A DNA stretch of 6,206 nucleotides. Origin: Chloroflexota bacterium (GTDB lineage Bacteria > Chloroflexota > Dehalococcoidia > Dehalococcoidales > WRFJ01). The position numbers and the translations under genes were made by a program. Each line of letters opens with the position of its first letter. Position 1 is the first letter of the stretch. The notes under the pieces are model-generated. The model was not told where the DNA came from and made no database searches. It saw only the letters and a program-made list of their open reading frames with translations. The stretch is taken from positions 1-6,206 of the forward strand of contig WRFJ01000060.1 in NCBI GenBank assembly GCA_009778865.1, written 5' to 3'. Shown piece by piece: positions 1 to 6,150 of the stretch.

Positions 1-9
1 AAAGTTATT

Positions 10-447
10 TTAGATATTGTATATTTCTTGGGTCTTAGCCACGGTAATTCCGGCTTTTTGTAGAGCAGCAATAGCCTTATCGTTATCTTCTACTTTAAAA
101 GCCGTTAAAGCTTTATCTTCATCACAGCGTTTACCGGCAAAAGCGTATATATATTCTACTGATACACTAGCTTTTTCCAGCGTATTAAGTATGGCGTAGA
201 GACCGCCTGGCGCATCATCTATCATGATCGCAATAATATCGGTTTCTTTTACGGTAAAACCATTATGGCGTAAGGCTTGACAAGCTTCGTTGGGTTTATT
301 TACTATTAAACGCAATACACCATAGTCGGTAGTCTCAGCAATACTCATAGCCGATATATTAATATTATACTCTTTTAAGATTTTAGTGGCTTCGGCTAGA
401 CGCCCACACCTGTTTTCTAGGAATACGGAAATTTGTTTTATATACAT
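10..447 (-). CDS. Tandem ACT-domain protein, probable amino-acid sensor of the ior/paaK operon
   Basis: This is a complete 145-residue protein, last in the operon. It consists of two ACT domains, about residues 4-70 and 72-142, with no catalytic domain. The first contains FLENRCGRLAEATKILKEYN and a typical ISAMSIAET turn. The second starts at MIDDAPGGLYAILNTLEKA, the Gly-rich ligand-loop pattern of ACT domains, followed by VEYIYAF. This matches the stand-alone double-ACT family (COG4747 type) often found beside paaK and ior genes. ACT domains usually bind amino acids at a dimer interface, so sensing an aromatic amino acid and modulating the ligase or oxidoreductase is plausible, but that is inference. 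The ATG at 447-445 is chosen because AAAGGGA (462-456) lies 8 nt upstream. The gene follows paaK by 17 nt. The TAA is at 12-10, and only nine bases follow, so no terminator can be judged. Family assignment is confident; ligand and partner are unknown. Confidence 0.92.
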   Translation of the reverse strand: MYIKQISVFLENRCGRLAEATKILKEYNINISAMSIAETTDYGVLRLIVNKPNEACQALRHNGFTVKETDIIAIMIDDAPGGLYAILNTLEKASVSVEYIYAFAGKRCDEDKALTAFKVEDNDKAIAALQKAGITVAKTQEIYNI

Positions 448-464
448 ATTTGTCGTCCCTTTAC

Positions 465-1775
465 TTAAGCTGCAAGATTTCTTTTGTCTATAACACGTAT
501 GGCTTTGCCCTCTGAGCGGGTTAGCATCTTTGATTCTATAAGTTGCACGTTAGCGTGCAAGCCGGTAGTCTCCTGAATAGATTTAAAAATAGTGTTTCTG
601 ATTTCTTCTAGTTGCCTTATTTCATCAGAGAAGTTTTCTGTTGAGATTTCCACCTTGACGGTTAGTTCGTCCAATATACCTACACGTTCCACTTCAATTA
701 AGTATTGCGGTTCAACTAGGCCTATCTCCATAAGAGCACTTTCAATCTGAGTGGGGAAAAGATTTACGCCGCGTATAATAAGCATATCATCACTGCGTCC
801 GCGCGTTTTACCCATGCGCATCATAGTACGTCCGCAAGAGCATTTTTCACGGGTAATTTTGCAAATATCGCGCGTACGGTATCTTAAAAGCGGCAAACCT
901 TCTTTGGTGATGGTGGTAAATACCAACTCACCATATTGGCCATCAGGCACCGGTTGTAAGGTGTCGGTATCTATTACTTCGGCAATAATCTTATCTTCAC
1001 AGATGTGCATACCGTTTTGGGCACAGCATTCATAACCTACTCCAGGCCCATAAATTTCCGAAAGACCATAGATATCGTACGCCTTAATATTAAGTCGTTT
1101 TTCTATTTCTTTACGCATGCTTTCAGTCCATGGCTCAGCGCCGAAAATGCCGGCTTTTAAAGATAAAGTTTTAATGTCAACGCCCATGTCTTTCAAAGTT
1201 TCGGCAATATATAAGGCATAAGATGGTGTGCAAGCCAAAATACTGGAGCCGAAATCTTGTAGGAGTTGCACTTGTCTTTTAGTGTTACCGCCTGAAGCTG
1301 GTATGACCGAGGCACCTACCAGTTCTGCTCCGTAATGCAAGCCCAGCCCGCCGGTGAAAAGACCATAACCATAGGCAACCTGCATAACACTGTTTTGATG
1401 TCCGCCGGCAGCGCTTATGGCGCGTGCTACCATATCGGTCCAGTCTGCTATATCTTTTTTGGTGTAACCGACTACAGTTGGATAACCGCTAGTGCCGCTT
1501 GAGGCATGAATGCGCACAATATCGCTCATGGGCACAGCAAAAAGTCCGTAGGGATAATTATCACGCAGGTCGGCTTTAGAGGTAAAGGGTAATTTATAAA
1601 GGTCTTCTAAATCTTTGATGTCAGACGGTTTGATACCGGCTTTGTTTAGTTTATTACGGTAGAAAGGTACATTTTTATATACATGTTCTACCATATTTTT
1701 AAGCCGCTGGCCTTGTATTTTTTCCAATTCATAGCGCGGCATACATTCTATTTTAGGGTCCCAACAGTTATCCAT
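465..1775 (-). CDS. paaK: Phenylacetate-CoA ligase (aryl-acetate:CoA ligase, AMP-forming)
   Basis: This 436-residue cytoplasmic enzyme is of normal length for the PaaK family (EC 6.2.1.30), which makes phenylacetyl-CoA from phenylacetate, ATP and CoA through an acyl-adenylate. Visible adenylate-forming motifs are the phosphate loop SSGTSGYPT (92-100), CTPSYA (182-187), the A5 segment YDIYGLSE (233-240), and GELVFTT followed by LLRYRTRD (282-303), where Asp303 should bind the ribose. CSCGR lies at 312-316 and GRSDDMLIIRGVNLFP (326-341) is the hinge to the C-terminal domain. Lys424 in SEGKA is the likely adenylation lysine. No key motif is missing. The start is supported by GAAGGA (1787-1782) six nt before the ATG. 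It begins 12 nt after iorB and precedes the ACT gene, so it is co-transcribed with them. Beside IorAB, aryl-acetates from Phe, Tyr or Trp (phenyl-, hydroxyphenyl-, indole-acetate) are likely substrates. No aerobic paa ring-cleavage genes are in view. Exact specificity cannot be read from the sequence. Confidence 0.95.
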   Translation of the reverse strand: MDNCWDPKIECMPRYELEKIQGQRLKNMVEHVYKNVPFYRNKLNKAGIKPSDIKDLEDLYKLPFTSKADLRDNYPYGLFAVPMSDIVRIHASSGTSGYPTVVGYTKKDIADWTDMVARAISAAGGHQNSVMQVAYGYGLFTGGLGLHYGAELVGASVIPASGGNTKRQVQLLQDFGSSILACTPSYALYIAETLKDMGVDIKTLSLKAGIFGAEPWTESMRKEIEKRLNIKAYDIYGLSEIYGPGVGYECCAQNGMHICEDKIIAEVIDTDTLQPVPDGQYGELVFTTITKEGLPLLRYRTRDICKITREKCSCGRTMMRMGKTRGRSDDMLIIRGVNLFPTQIESALMEIGLVEPQYLIEVERVGILDELTVKVEISTENFSDEIRQLEEIRNTIFKSIQETTGLHANVQLIESKMLTRSEGKAIRVIDKRNLAA

Positions 1776-1787
1776 AGATAATCCTTC

Positions 1788-2366
1788 TTATATGTTATAG
1801 CCAAGCTCAAAAGCTTTAATATTTAATTCTTGGTATTTTAGCGGCACACTGGCGGCTACTGCTTTAAGCCAGAGTTCTTTAGATACAGACAGCATTTTGG
1901 CTAAAACTCCAATCAAAACTACATTTACAACTTTGGTATTACCGGCTTTGGTGGCTATATCCAAAGCATCGATGATCTTGATTTTATCAGTGGCTGTCTG
2001 TATCTTGTTAAAGATGTCTGTGGGATAGGTAAATTCGCCGATAAGCACTGATGTGGGCATTATTTTTTGAGAATTAACGATAACCTGCCCGTGTCTTTTA
2101 AGTTTGGGTAAGAACCGTAAAGCTTCTAATGGTTCAAAAGCTAAAATTATATCGGCCTGGCCATCTTCTATTAACGGAGAAGCTACATCCTCACCGGCCC
2201 TAAAATGGGTGACTACACTGCCACCTCTTTGGGCCATGCCGTGCACTTCGGAAGCTTTAACGTCGTATCCGCTGTTAAAAAAAGCCTCGCAAATAATTTT
2301 GCGAGCCAGTATAGTACCTTGGCCGCCTACGCCGCAGATGAGTATAGATATAGGTGATTCTTTCAT
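1788..2366 (-). CDS. iorB: Indolepyruvate:ferredoxin oxidoreductase, beta subunit
   Basis: This 192-residue cytoplasmic subunit corresponds to the gamma-type domain of 2-oxoacid:ferredoxin oxidoreductases (EC 1.2.7.8 with IorA). The N-terminal glycine loop ILICGVGGQGT (GVGGQG at 12-17) and SEVHGMAQRGGSV (39-51) are the family hallmarks, followed by the ADIILAFEPLEALRF segment (71-86). Length is normal for stand-alone IorB. In this family the subunit completes the active site and helps bind CoA, while IorA carries thiamine diphosphate and the iron-sulfur clusters. Its ATG (2366-2364) overlaps the iorA TGA (2365-2363) in an ATGA junction, indicating translational coupling and 1:1 production. 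AAGGAG (2383-2378), inside the end of iorA, is an additional ribosome-binding site 11 nt upstream. There is no sign of truncation. Confidence 0.96.
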   Translation of the reverse strand: MKESPISILICGVGGQGTILARKIICEAFFNSGYDVKASEVHGMAQRGGSVVTHFRAGEDVASPLIEDGQADIILAFEPLEALRFLPKLKRHGQVIVNSQKIMPTSVLIGEFTYPTDIFNKIQTATDKIKIIDALDIATKAGNTKVVNVVLIGVLAKMLSVSKELWLKAVAASVPLKYQELNIKAFELGYNI

Positions 2367-4114
2367 AACGGCTCTTTCTCCTTAATAGCACCGAAGCGGC
2401 ATAAATTTTGACAAGCTTGGCAGCCGGTGCAGGCGACTTGGTCAATTAGTGTTTGCCCTTCTTGCACTGAAATGCTGGGGCAGCCAATGCTCATACATAG
2501 TCGACATTTTTGACACAAAGTTTGTTCTACTTCTCTAGGCGGGTCTTTAGTTGTATTATGAAGTAATTTACAAGGAGCCTTAACAATAACCACGCTAGGT
2601 TCGCTGGCGGCAGCTTCGGCTGCTATGACATCGTACATATGTTTATAATCAAAAGGATTAACGGTAATTACACGTCTTACGCCTATGGCTCTACACAAAG
2701 CTTCTAAGTTAACTGCCGGAGCCGGTTTGCCGTATATGTCCTGTCCGCAGGCTGGGTTAGTTTGGTGGCCGGTCATACCGGTAGTGGAGTTATCTAGAAT
2801 TATGACGGTGGAAGTGCCGCCGTTATAGACAATATCTATTAAACCGGTAATCCCGCTATGTATAAAAGTGGAATCGCCGATTACCGACACCACTTTTTGT
2901 TTTTTATCGTTTGGCAGTACTTTATTAACGCCATGGCCCATCGAAACTGAAGCACCCATGCATATAGTACTGTCCATAGCCAACAATGGCGGCAAGGCTC
3001 CTAATGTATAACAGCCAATGTCGCCCGTTACTATCAGCCGCTGGCGTTTTAAAGCATAAAAAAGCGGCCTATGTGAACAACCGGGACACAGCACTGGTGG
3101 ACGCGGTGGCAAATCTTTTTCCGGTTGATAATTAAAAGGCCGATAATTTTTCAGTATTTTTTCAGCTATCAATCCAGCCGAGAATTCGCCTTCACGAGGG
3201 AAAAGTTTTTGGCCTATGATGTTGGTTATACCTATAGAGCGGGCAAAAGTTTCAATATACGGATCAAGCTCTTCAATAATATAAACCTTTTGATATTTTT
3301 GACAAAAATCTGTCATCATTTGTCTAGGCAGTGGACTTATCATGCCTATTTTCAAGTAAGAAGCCTGGGTGCCCAAAGCTTCACGGGCGTACTGATAGAG
3401 TACACCGGCGGTAATGACACCTATTTTAGCATCCTTATGAATTATCTCTTTATTGTAAGGACCGTTATCAGCCAATTTTTGTGCTCTGGTCATACGTTTA
3501 GTAATAAAAGAGCGACGGGTTCTGGCGTTTACTGGCAACATGACGTATTTGGACATATCTTTACGGTATTTTTTTTGCTCGTAAACCTGCGGCTTTTCAC
3601 ATTGCACTATGCTTTGTGAGTGTGAAATACGCGTAACTAAACGTATAGCTACCGGCGTATCGTATTCTTCACTTAAAGAATAAGCATTGCGTGTGAATAG
3701 GCGGCATTCTTCGCTGTCAGCTGGTTCTAAGGCGATAATTTTAGAGGCATAGAAATAGTTGCGGCTATCCTGCTCATTTTGTGATGAATGAATACGTGGG
3801 TCATCAGCTACTGCCAATACTAAACCGCCATTTACGCCAGAATAAGCTGCCGTAAAAAGCGGATCAGCTGCGACATTTAAACCTACATGTTTCATGGCTG
3901 AAAGCGCGCGTGCCCCGGCCATTGAAGCACCTAAAGCAGCCTCTACAGCTACCTTTTCATTAGGTGCCCATTCGCAAAAAATGCTGGGATATAAGGCTAA
4001 AGCTTCGGTTATTTCGGTGGAAGGAGTGCCTGGATACGATGAAGCAAAAACAACACCTGCTTCATAAGCACCACGGGCCACTGCTTCATTCCCTAAGAGT
4101 ATTTTTTTCATCAT
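2363..4114 (-). CDS. iorA: Indolepyruvate:ferredoxin oxidoreductase, alpha subunit (TPP and 2x[4Fe-4S])
   Basis: This 583-residue catalytic subunit oxidatively decarboxylates aryl-pyruvates to aryl-acetyl-CoA with ferredoxin as acceptor, reversibly in principle. The pyrimidine-binding half starts with LLGNEAVARGAYEAGV and SSYPGTPSTEI (25-35). A middle domain covers about 230-325. The TPP half contains CPGCSHRP (343-350), GDIGCYTLG (364-372), GDSTFIHSG (413-421) and DNSTTGMTGHQ (441-451), the metal/diphosphate-binding region. The C-terminal ferredoxin domain has two cysteine sets: C534-x2-C537-x2-C540-x4-C545-P and C562-x2-C565-x2-C568-x3-C572. The last Cys is followed by Arg, not Pro. Length is slightly below the roughly 600 residues usual for the family, with all motifs present. 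Two consecutive ATGs (4114 and 4111) can serve as start, and neither has a clear Shine-Dalgarno site; only AAAG lies just upstream. It is first in the operon and overlaps iorB by 4 nt. The 93-nt gap to the transporter gene consists of inverted repeats. Confidence 0.97.
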   Translation of the reverse strand: MMKKILLGNEAVARGAYEAGVVFASSYPGTPSTEITEALALYPSIFCEWAPNEKVAVEAALGASMAGARALSAMKHVGLNVAADPLFTAAYSGVNGGLVLAVADDPRIHSSQNEQDSRNYFYASKIIALEPADSEECRLFTRNAYSLSEEYDTPVAIRLVTRISHSQSIVQCEKPQVYEQKKYRKDMSKYVMLPVNARTRRSFITKRMTRAQKLADNGPYNKEIIHKDAKIGVITAGVLYQYAREALGTQASYLKIGMISPLPRQMMTDFCQKYQKVYIIEELDPYIETFARSIGITNIIGQKLFPREGEFSAGLIAEKILKNYRPFNYQPEKDLPPRPPVLCPGCSHRPLFYALKRQRLIVTGDIGCYTLGALPPLLAMDSTICMGASVSMGHGVNKVLPNDKKQKVVSVIGDSTFIHSGITGLIDIVYNGGTSTVIILDNSTTGMTGHQTNPACGQDIYGKPAPAVNLEALCRAIGVRRVITVNPFDYKHMYDVIAAEAAASEPSVVIVKAPCKLLHNTTKDPPREVEQTLCQKCRLCMSIGCPSISVQEGQTLIDQVACTGCQACQNLCRFGAIKEKEPL

Positions 4115-4122
4115 GCTTTATT

Positions 4123-4150
4123 TTAACAAATTTTACGGAATTTTTGTTAA
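4123..4150. promoter_or_regulatory. AT-rich inverted repeat directly upstream of iorA
   Basis: Arms TTAACAAA (4123-4130) and TTTGTTAA (4143-4150) form a perfect 8-bp inverted repeat with a 12-nt centre, ending 8 nt before the iorA ATG. On the minus strand the region offers two TAAAAT -10-like boxes (4135-4130 and 4125-4120). TTAACA (4150-4145) stands 19 nt from the second as a poor-spacing -35. If that box is used, the mRNA would start almost at the ATG. It may be an operator/promoter for the ior operon. The AT richness makes a chance repeat possible. Confidence 0.3.
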
Positions 4151-4206
4151 TTTATTAGGCGACTGGTTAAAGCTAAGAGCCTTGCTCTGAACATTCGCCT
4201 AATAAA
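4151..4206. repeat. 56-nt hairpin element between transporter gene and iorA
   Basis: A perfect 12-bp inverted repeat, TTTATTAGGCGA (4151-4162) and TCGCCTAATAAA (4195-4206), encloses 32 nt that themselves contain a second hairpin, AGAGC (4176-4180) / GCTCT (4184-4188) with a 3-nt loop. It begins one base after the transporter stop codon, so in RNA it would form a stem with a nested stem at the 3' end of that message. No U run follows on either strand, so it does not look like an ordinary intrinsic terminator. Alternatives are an mRNA-stabilising or processing hairpin, an attenuator, or a dispersed palindromic repeat. TTAA stands near both outer edges (4147-4150 and 4208-4211), which may be chance. 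Confidence 0.6.
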
Positions 4207-4207
4207 C

Positions 4208-5875
4208 TTAACTTGTATTTGTTTGAGCGATATTGATTATAAGCTGGTAGCTGCTTGCAATCTGTTGGGCTGCATTGTCTTTTTCAGCGTTAGCTTCCAT
4301 AGCAGCTTCTTTAATAGCTTCTTCAGTGTTCATACCTTCTTTAGCGTAGTGAATATTGCGTGGCATAAAAATAATAATTACAATTAAAGCTACTACAGCA
4401 ATGAACGCGCCTATAAGCATAGCATAATTCATACCGTTTACGAATGCCTGGTTGGCGTATTGCAACACTATTGCCCCTTCTTCATTAGATAGGTGTTCGG
4501 CAGCTGTAATGTGGGCGTTTTGTACACTGCTCATGATAGCGTTTTTTAAATCGTCTGCTAACATATTCCAGAAAGGTATACCAGTGACATCGGCTCTATA
4601 TGTAGAGTTCATAATAGCACCCAAAATAGCCACGCCAAAAGCACCGCCTATTTGTTGGGATGTTTCGTTTAAAGCCGAACCGGCACCGGCTCTAGAAGAT
4701 GGCAGTGAGCCCATTATGGCGTTAGAAGACATACTGAAGGCTAGCCCTAAACCTATAGATACTAAAGCCATGGTGGTTAACATCTGCCAGTAGGGACTGT
4801 TAACTGCTACCACCCAGCTGTAGTAGAACAAGCCAGCAATAGCAAACACTAGGCCGGCTACGAGCACCCATTTAACGCCTATTTTGCGGGCTAAAATAGG
4901 AGCCAGCGAAGTTGCTATCAACATAAATGGTACCAAAGGTAGCATCATTACTGCTGCTATAAGAGGAGAGTTGCCCTGAATGGACTGCAGATACTGACTG
5001 ATAAAAAACAACGAGCCCATCATAGCCAAAGACATAATAGTCATGCCCATACAAGCTGAGGCAAATGAACGGTTCTTAAATACCACAAAAGGCACCATAG
5101 GGTTGCTGGATTTGTTTTCAACCCATACAAAAATAGTACCCATTACTAGGCCTATACTGATAAATAACCATGTTATAGGGCTACTCCAGCCGGCCTCACC
5201 GGCTTTAATTACGCCGTAGACTATAGCAAAAAGTGTGCCGGTGGAAAGCACTGTGCCTATAAAGTCAGGCCATGGGGCATTTTCACCGCGGCTTTCTTTA
5301 ACCCAAATATGTACAGTCCAAGCTCCCAGTAAGACAAAAGGTAAGTTTAGTAAGAATACTGAGTGCCAAGAGAAAAATTCCAATAAAACTCCACCGATAA
5401 TAGGTCCGACAGCGTTACCAGCACCCATAATGCCACTCCATACTGCTATGGCCAACATCAGTTCTTTGGGAGTAGTAAAAGTAGCACGCACAATGGAAAG
5501 AGTAGAAGGGAGCATCATAGCTCCACCCAAACCTAGTATGATGCGGGCGGTTATTAACATGCCCATATTAGTAGACAACACCGCCAGCAGTGAGGCAATT
5601 CCAAATATTGCCAAACCTATAAGCATCATGCGTTTACGGCCTACTTTATCAGCTAAAGCACCTATTACCAAAAGTGGTGTGGCGGCGGCTAAAGTATAGG
5701 CGTTAATTACCCATTGCAATTGTAAGGCTGAGGCTTGCATGTCATCGGCAATTGATGGCAAAGCTAAATCCAAGACAGTGTTATCTATGGAAATAGCAAT
5801 AAGAGGAATGGCTACTGCTACCAGCACCAGCCAACGGCCGGTTTCTTTTTTTAGCTTTGTATGTTTTTTTAGCAT
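4208..5875 (-). CDS. DHA2-family (EmrB/QacA type) major facilitator drug:H+ antiporter, 14 membrane segments
   Basis: This 555-residue inner-membrane protein has about 14 hydrophobic segments, from RWLVLVAVAIPLIAISI (14-30) to YAMLIGAFIAVVALIVIIIF (484-503). Family motifs are clear: D1 around IDNTVLDLALPSI (30-42) with acidic Asp31 in segment 1, motif A GALADKVGRKRMM (72-84), motif B RIILGLGGAMMLPS (111-124), and motif C in segment 5, GIMGAGNAVGPIIGG (148-162). A long loop (about 421-480) lies between segments 13 and 14, as in QacA relatives. Such proteins export drugs, dyes, bile salts or other amphiphiles using the proton gradient; the substrate here cannot be told. The C-terminus carries about 50 residues after the last segment, Ala/Glu-rich and probably helical. 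The only in-frame ATG near the start is 5875-5873. AAAGG lies only 2 nt before it, an unusually tight spacing, and no alternative upstream ATG, GTG or TTG is in frame. It seems to be transcribed from its own promoter near 6060. Whether it is linked functionally to the ior genes is unknown. Confidence 0.93.
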   Translation of the reverse strand: MLKKHTKLKKETGRWLVLVAVAIPLIAISIDNTVLDLALPSIADDMQASALQLQWVINAYTLAAATPLLVIGALADKVGRKRMMLIGLAIFGIASLLAVLSTNMGMLITARIILGLGGAMMLPSTLSIVRATFTTPKELMLAIAVWSGIMGAGNAVGPIIGGVLLEFFSWHSVFLLNLPFVLLGAWTVHIWVKESRGENAPWPDFIGTVLSTGTLFAIVYGVIKAGEAGWSSPITWLFISIGLVMGTIFVWVENKSSNPMVPFVVFKNRSFASACMGMTIMSLAMMGSLFFISQYLQSIQGNSPLIAAVMMLPLVPFMLIATSLAPILARKIGVKWVLVAGLVFAIAGLFYYSWVVAVNSPYWQMLTTMALVSIGLGLAFSMSSNAIMGSLPSSRAGAGSALNETSQQIGGAFGVAILGAIMNSTYRADVTGIPFWNMLADDLKNAIMSSVQNAHITAAEHLSNEEGAIVLQYANQAFVNGMNYAMLIGAFIAVVALIVIIIFMPRNIHYAKEGMNTEEAIKEAAMEANAEKDNAAQQIASSYQLIINIAQTNTS

Positions 5876-5997
5876 TGCCTTTTTATGTCTAAAAGCATCC
5901 CGTTTAGTCTTATAAATTATTGCATATTGAACAATTTAAACATGCGGCATAAAATTATATTTATGAATTTTTAAAAGATTTAGCTATTTGTGTTTTC

Positions 5998-6026
5998 AAA
6001 AAGATGGTTTTTATAACTGCCATCTT
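5998..6026 (-). terminator. Terminator-like hairpin in the transporter leader
   Basis: On the minus strand AAGATGG (6026-6020) pairs with CCATCTT (6007-6001) across a 12-nt loop. Three further Ts (6000-5998) follow, giving a five-U run counting the two at the stem base. It lies about 25 nt after the predicted transcription start and 120 nt before the transporter start codon, so it could act as a conditional terminator. The stem is short and may also be only a weak leader structure. Confidence 0.35.
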
Positions 6027-6049
6027 GTAGTCTTTATAAGCATTAACTT

Positions 6050-6085
6050 TAGTAGTATTGTAACTGTCTTTTTACAACTATTCAA
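6050..6085 (-). promoter_or_regulatory. Sigma-70-type promoter for the transporter gene
   Basis: Read on the minus strand, TTGAAT (6085-6080, four of six consensus -35 bases) is separated by exactly 17 nt from TACAAT (6062-6057, five of six -10 bases). Transcription would begin near 6050, leaving a leader of about 175 nt before the transporter ATG. A second possible -10, a perfect TATAAT at 5959-5954, has no good -35 and would give a leader of about 70 nt. Confidence 0.55.
6053..6080. promoter_or_regulatory. Operator-like palindrome covering the -10 and spacer of the transporter promoter
   Basis: On the plus strand TAGT-AT-TGTAA (6053-6063) and TTACAACTA (6072-6080) form an imperfect inverted repeat: nine bases per arm match, with two extra bases in one arm, around an 8-nt centre. 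It spans the whole stretch from the edge of the -35 through the -10, the position where TetR- or MarR-type repressors commonly bind in front of drug-efflux genes. No regulator gene lies in the window; it may sit beyond 6206. The site is seen; the repressor is inferred. Confidence 0.35.
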
Positions 6086-6089
6086 GCCT

Positions 6090-6150
6090 AAATCTACACC
6101 CCCTGCCTCACAACATATAGTAAAGCAGGGGGTGTAGATTTTTCTTCTTA
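6090..6150 (+). terminator. Strong intrinsic terminator, plus-strand orientation, possibly bidirectional
   Basis: A perfect 17-bp inverted repeat (arms 6090-6106 and 6125-6141) has a 18-nt loop and a GC-rich core CACCCCCTGC / GCAGGGGGTG. On the plus strand it runs into a T-rich tract (ATTTTTCTTCTT). On the minus strand the stem is followed only by ATTTAGGCTTG, a poor tail, though it could still stop a minus-strand gene lying beyond 6206 just before the transporter promoter. The expected plus-strand gene upstream of it is absent. Confidence 0.7.

Larger units (their letters stand above)
10..4114 (-). other. Predicted operon iorA-iorB-paaK-ACT
   Basis: Four same-strand genes have junctions of -4 nt (ATGA), +12 nt and +17 nt, and no terminator-like hairpin between them, so one transcript is expected. 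The gene set links one aryl-acyl-CoA pool. IorAB connects it to aryl-pyruvates and ferredoxin, PaaK connects it to free aryl-acetates and ATP, and the ACT protein may sense the amino-acid end of the pathway. The operon may continue beyond position 1. Confidence 0.85.

Noticed and set aside
3125..3619. A 164-codon plus-strand open frame opposite iorA
   Set aside because: It lies entirely within the well-supported iorA gene on the other strand. Its translation has no domain-like pattern, so it is a shadow.
4123..4168. Possible Rex (NADH-sensing repressor) site, because TTAACAA and TTGTTAA half-sites occur upstream of iorA
   Set aside because: Rex operators have TTGTTAA, a 4-nt gap, then TTAACAA. 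Here the order is reversed with a wide centre, and the sequence at the proper distance from TTAACAA matches the other half at only three of seven bases.
4151..4206. Calling the intergenic hairpin a standard rho-independent terminator of the transporter gene
   Set aside because: The stem is followed on the minus strand by an A-rich, not T-rich, sequence, so the key tail is missing.
4872..5054. A 60-codon minus-strand frame inside the transporter gene
   Set aside because: It is an out-of-frame overlap with an intact gene. There is no independent start signal, and it gives no reason to suspect a frameshift.
5235..5699. A 154-codon plus-strand open frame opposite the transporter gene
   Set aside because: It is antisense to conserved transporter motifs, and its composition (Pro/Ser/Ile-rich, low complexity) is that of a shadow frame.
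5885..5974. A 29-codon plus-strand reading frame starting ATGTCTAAAAGC
   Set aside because: It has no ribosome-binding site, lies in AT-rich leader sequence, shows no recognisable motif and ends well before the plus-strand terminator. It is most likely chance.
5876..6056. A known riboswitch or T-box in the long transporter leader
   Set aside because: No T-box motif, specifier-like stem or recognised riboswitch core could be found by eye; only one short hairpin is clear.
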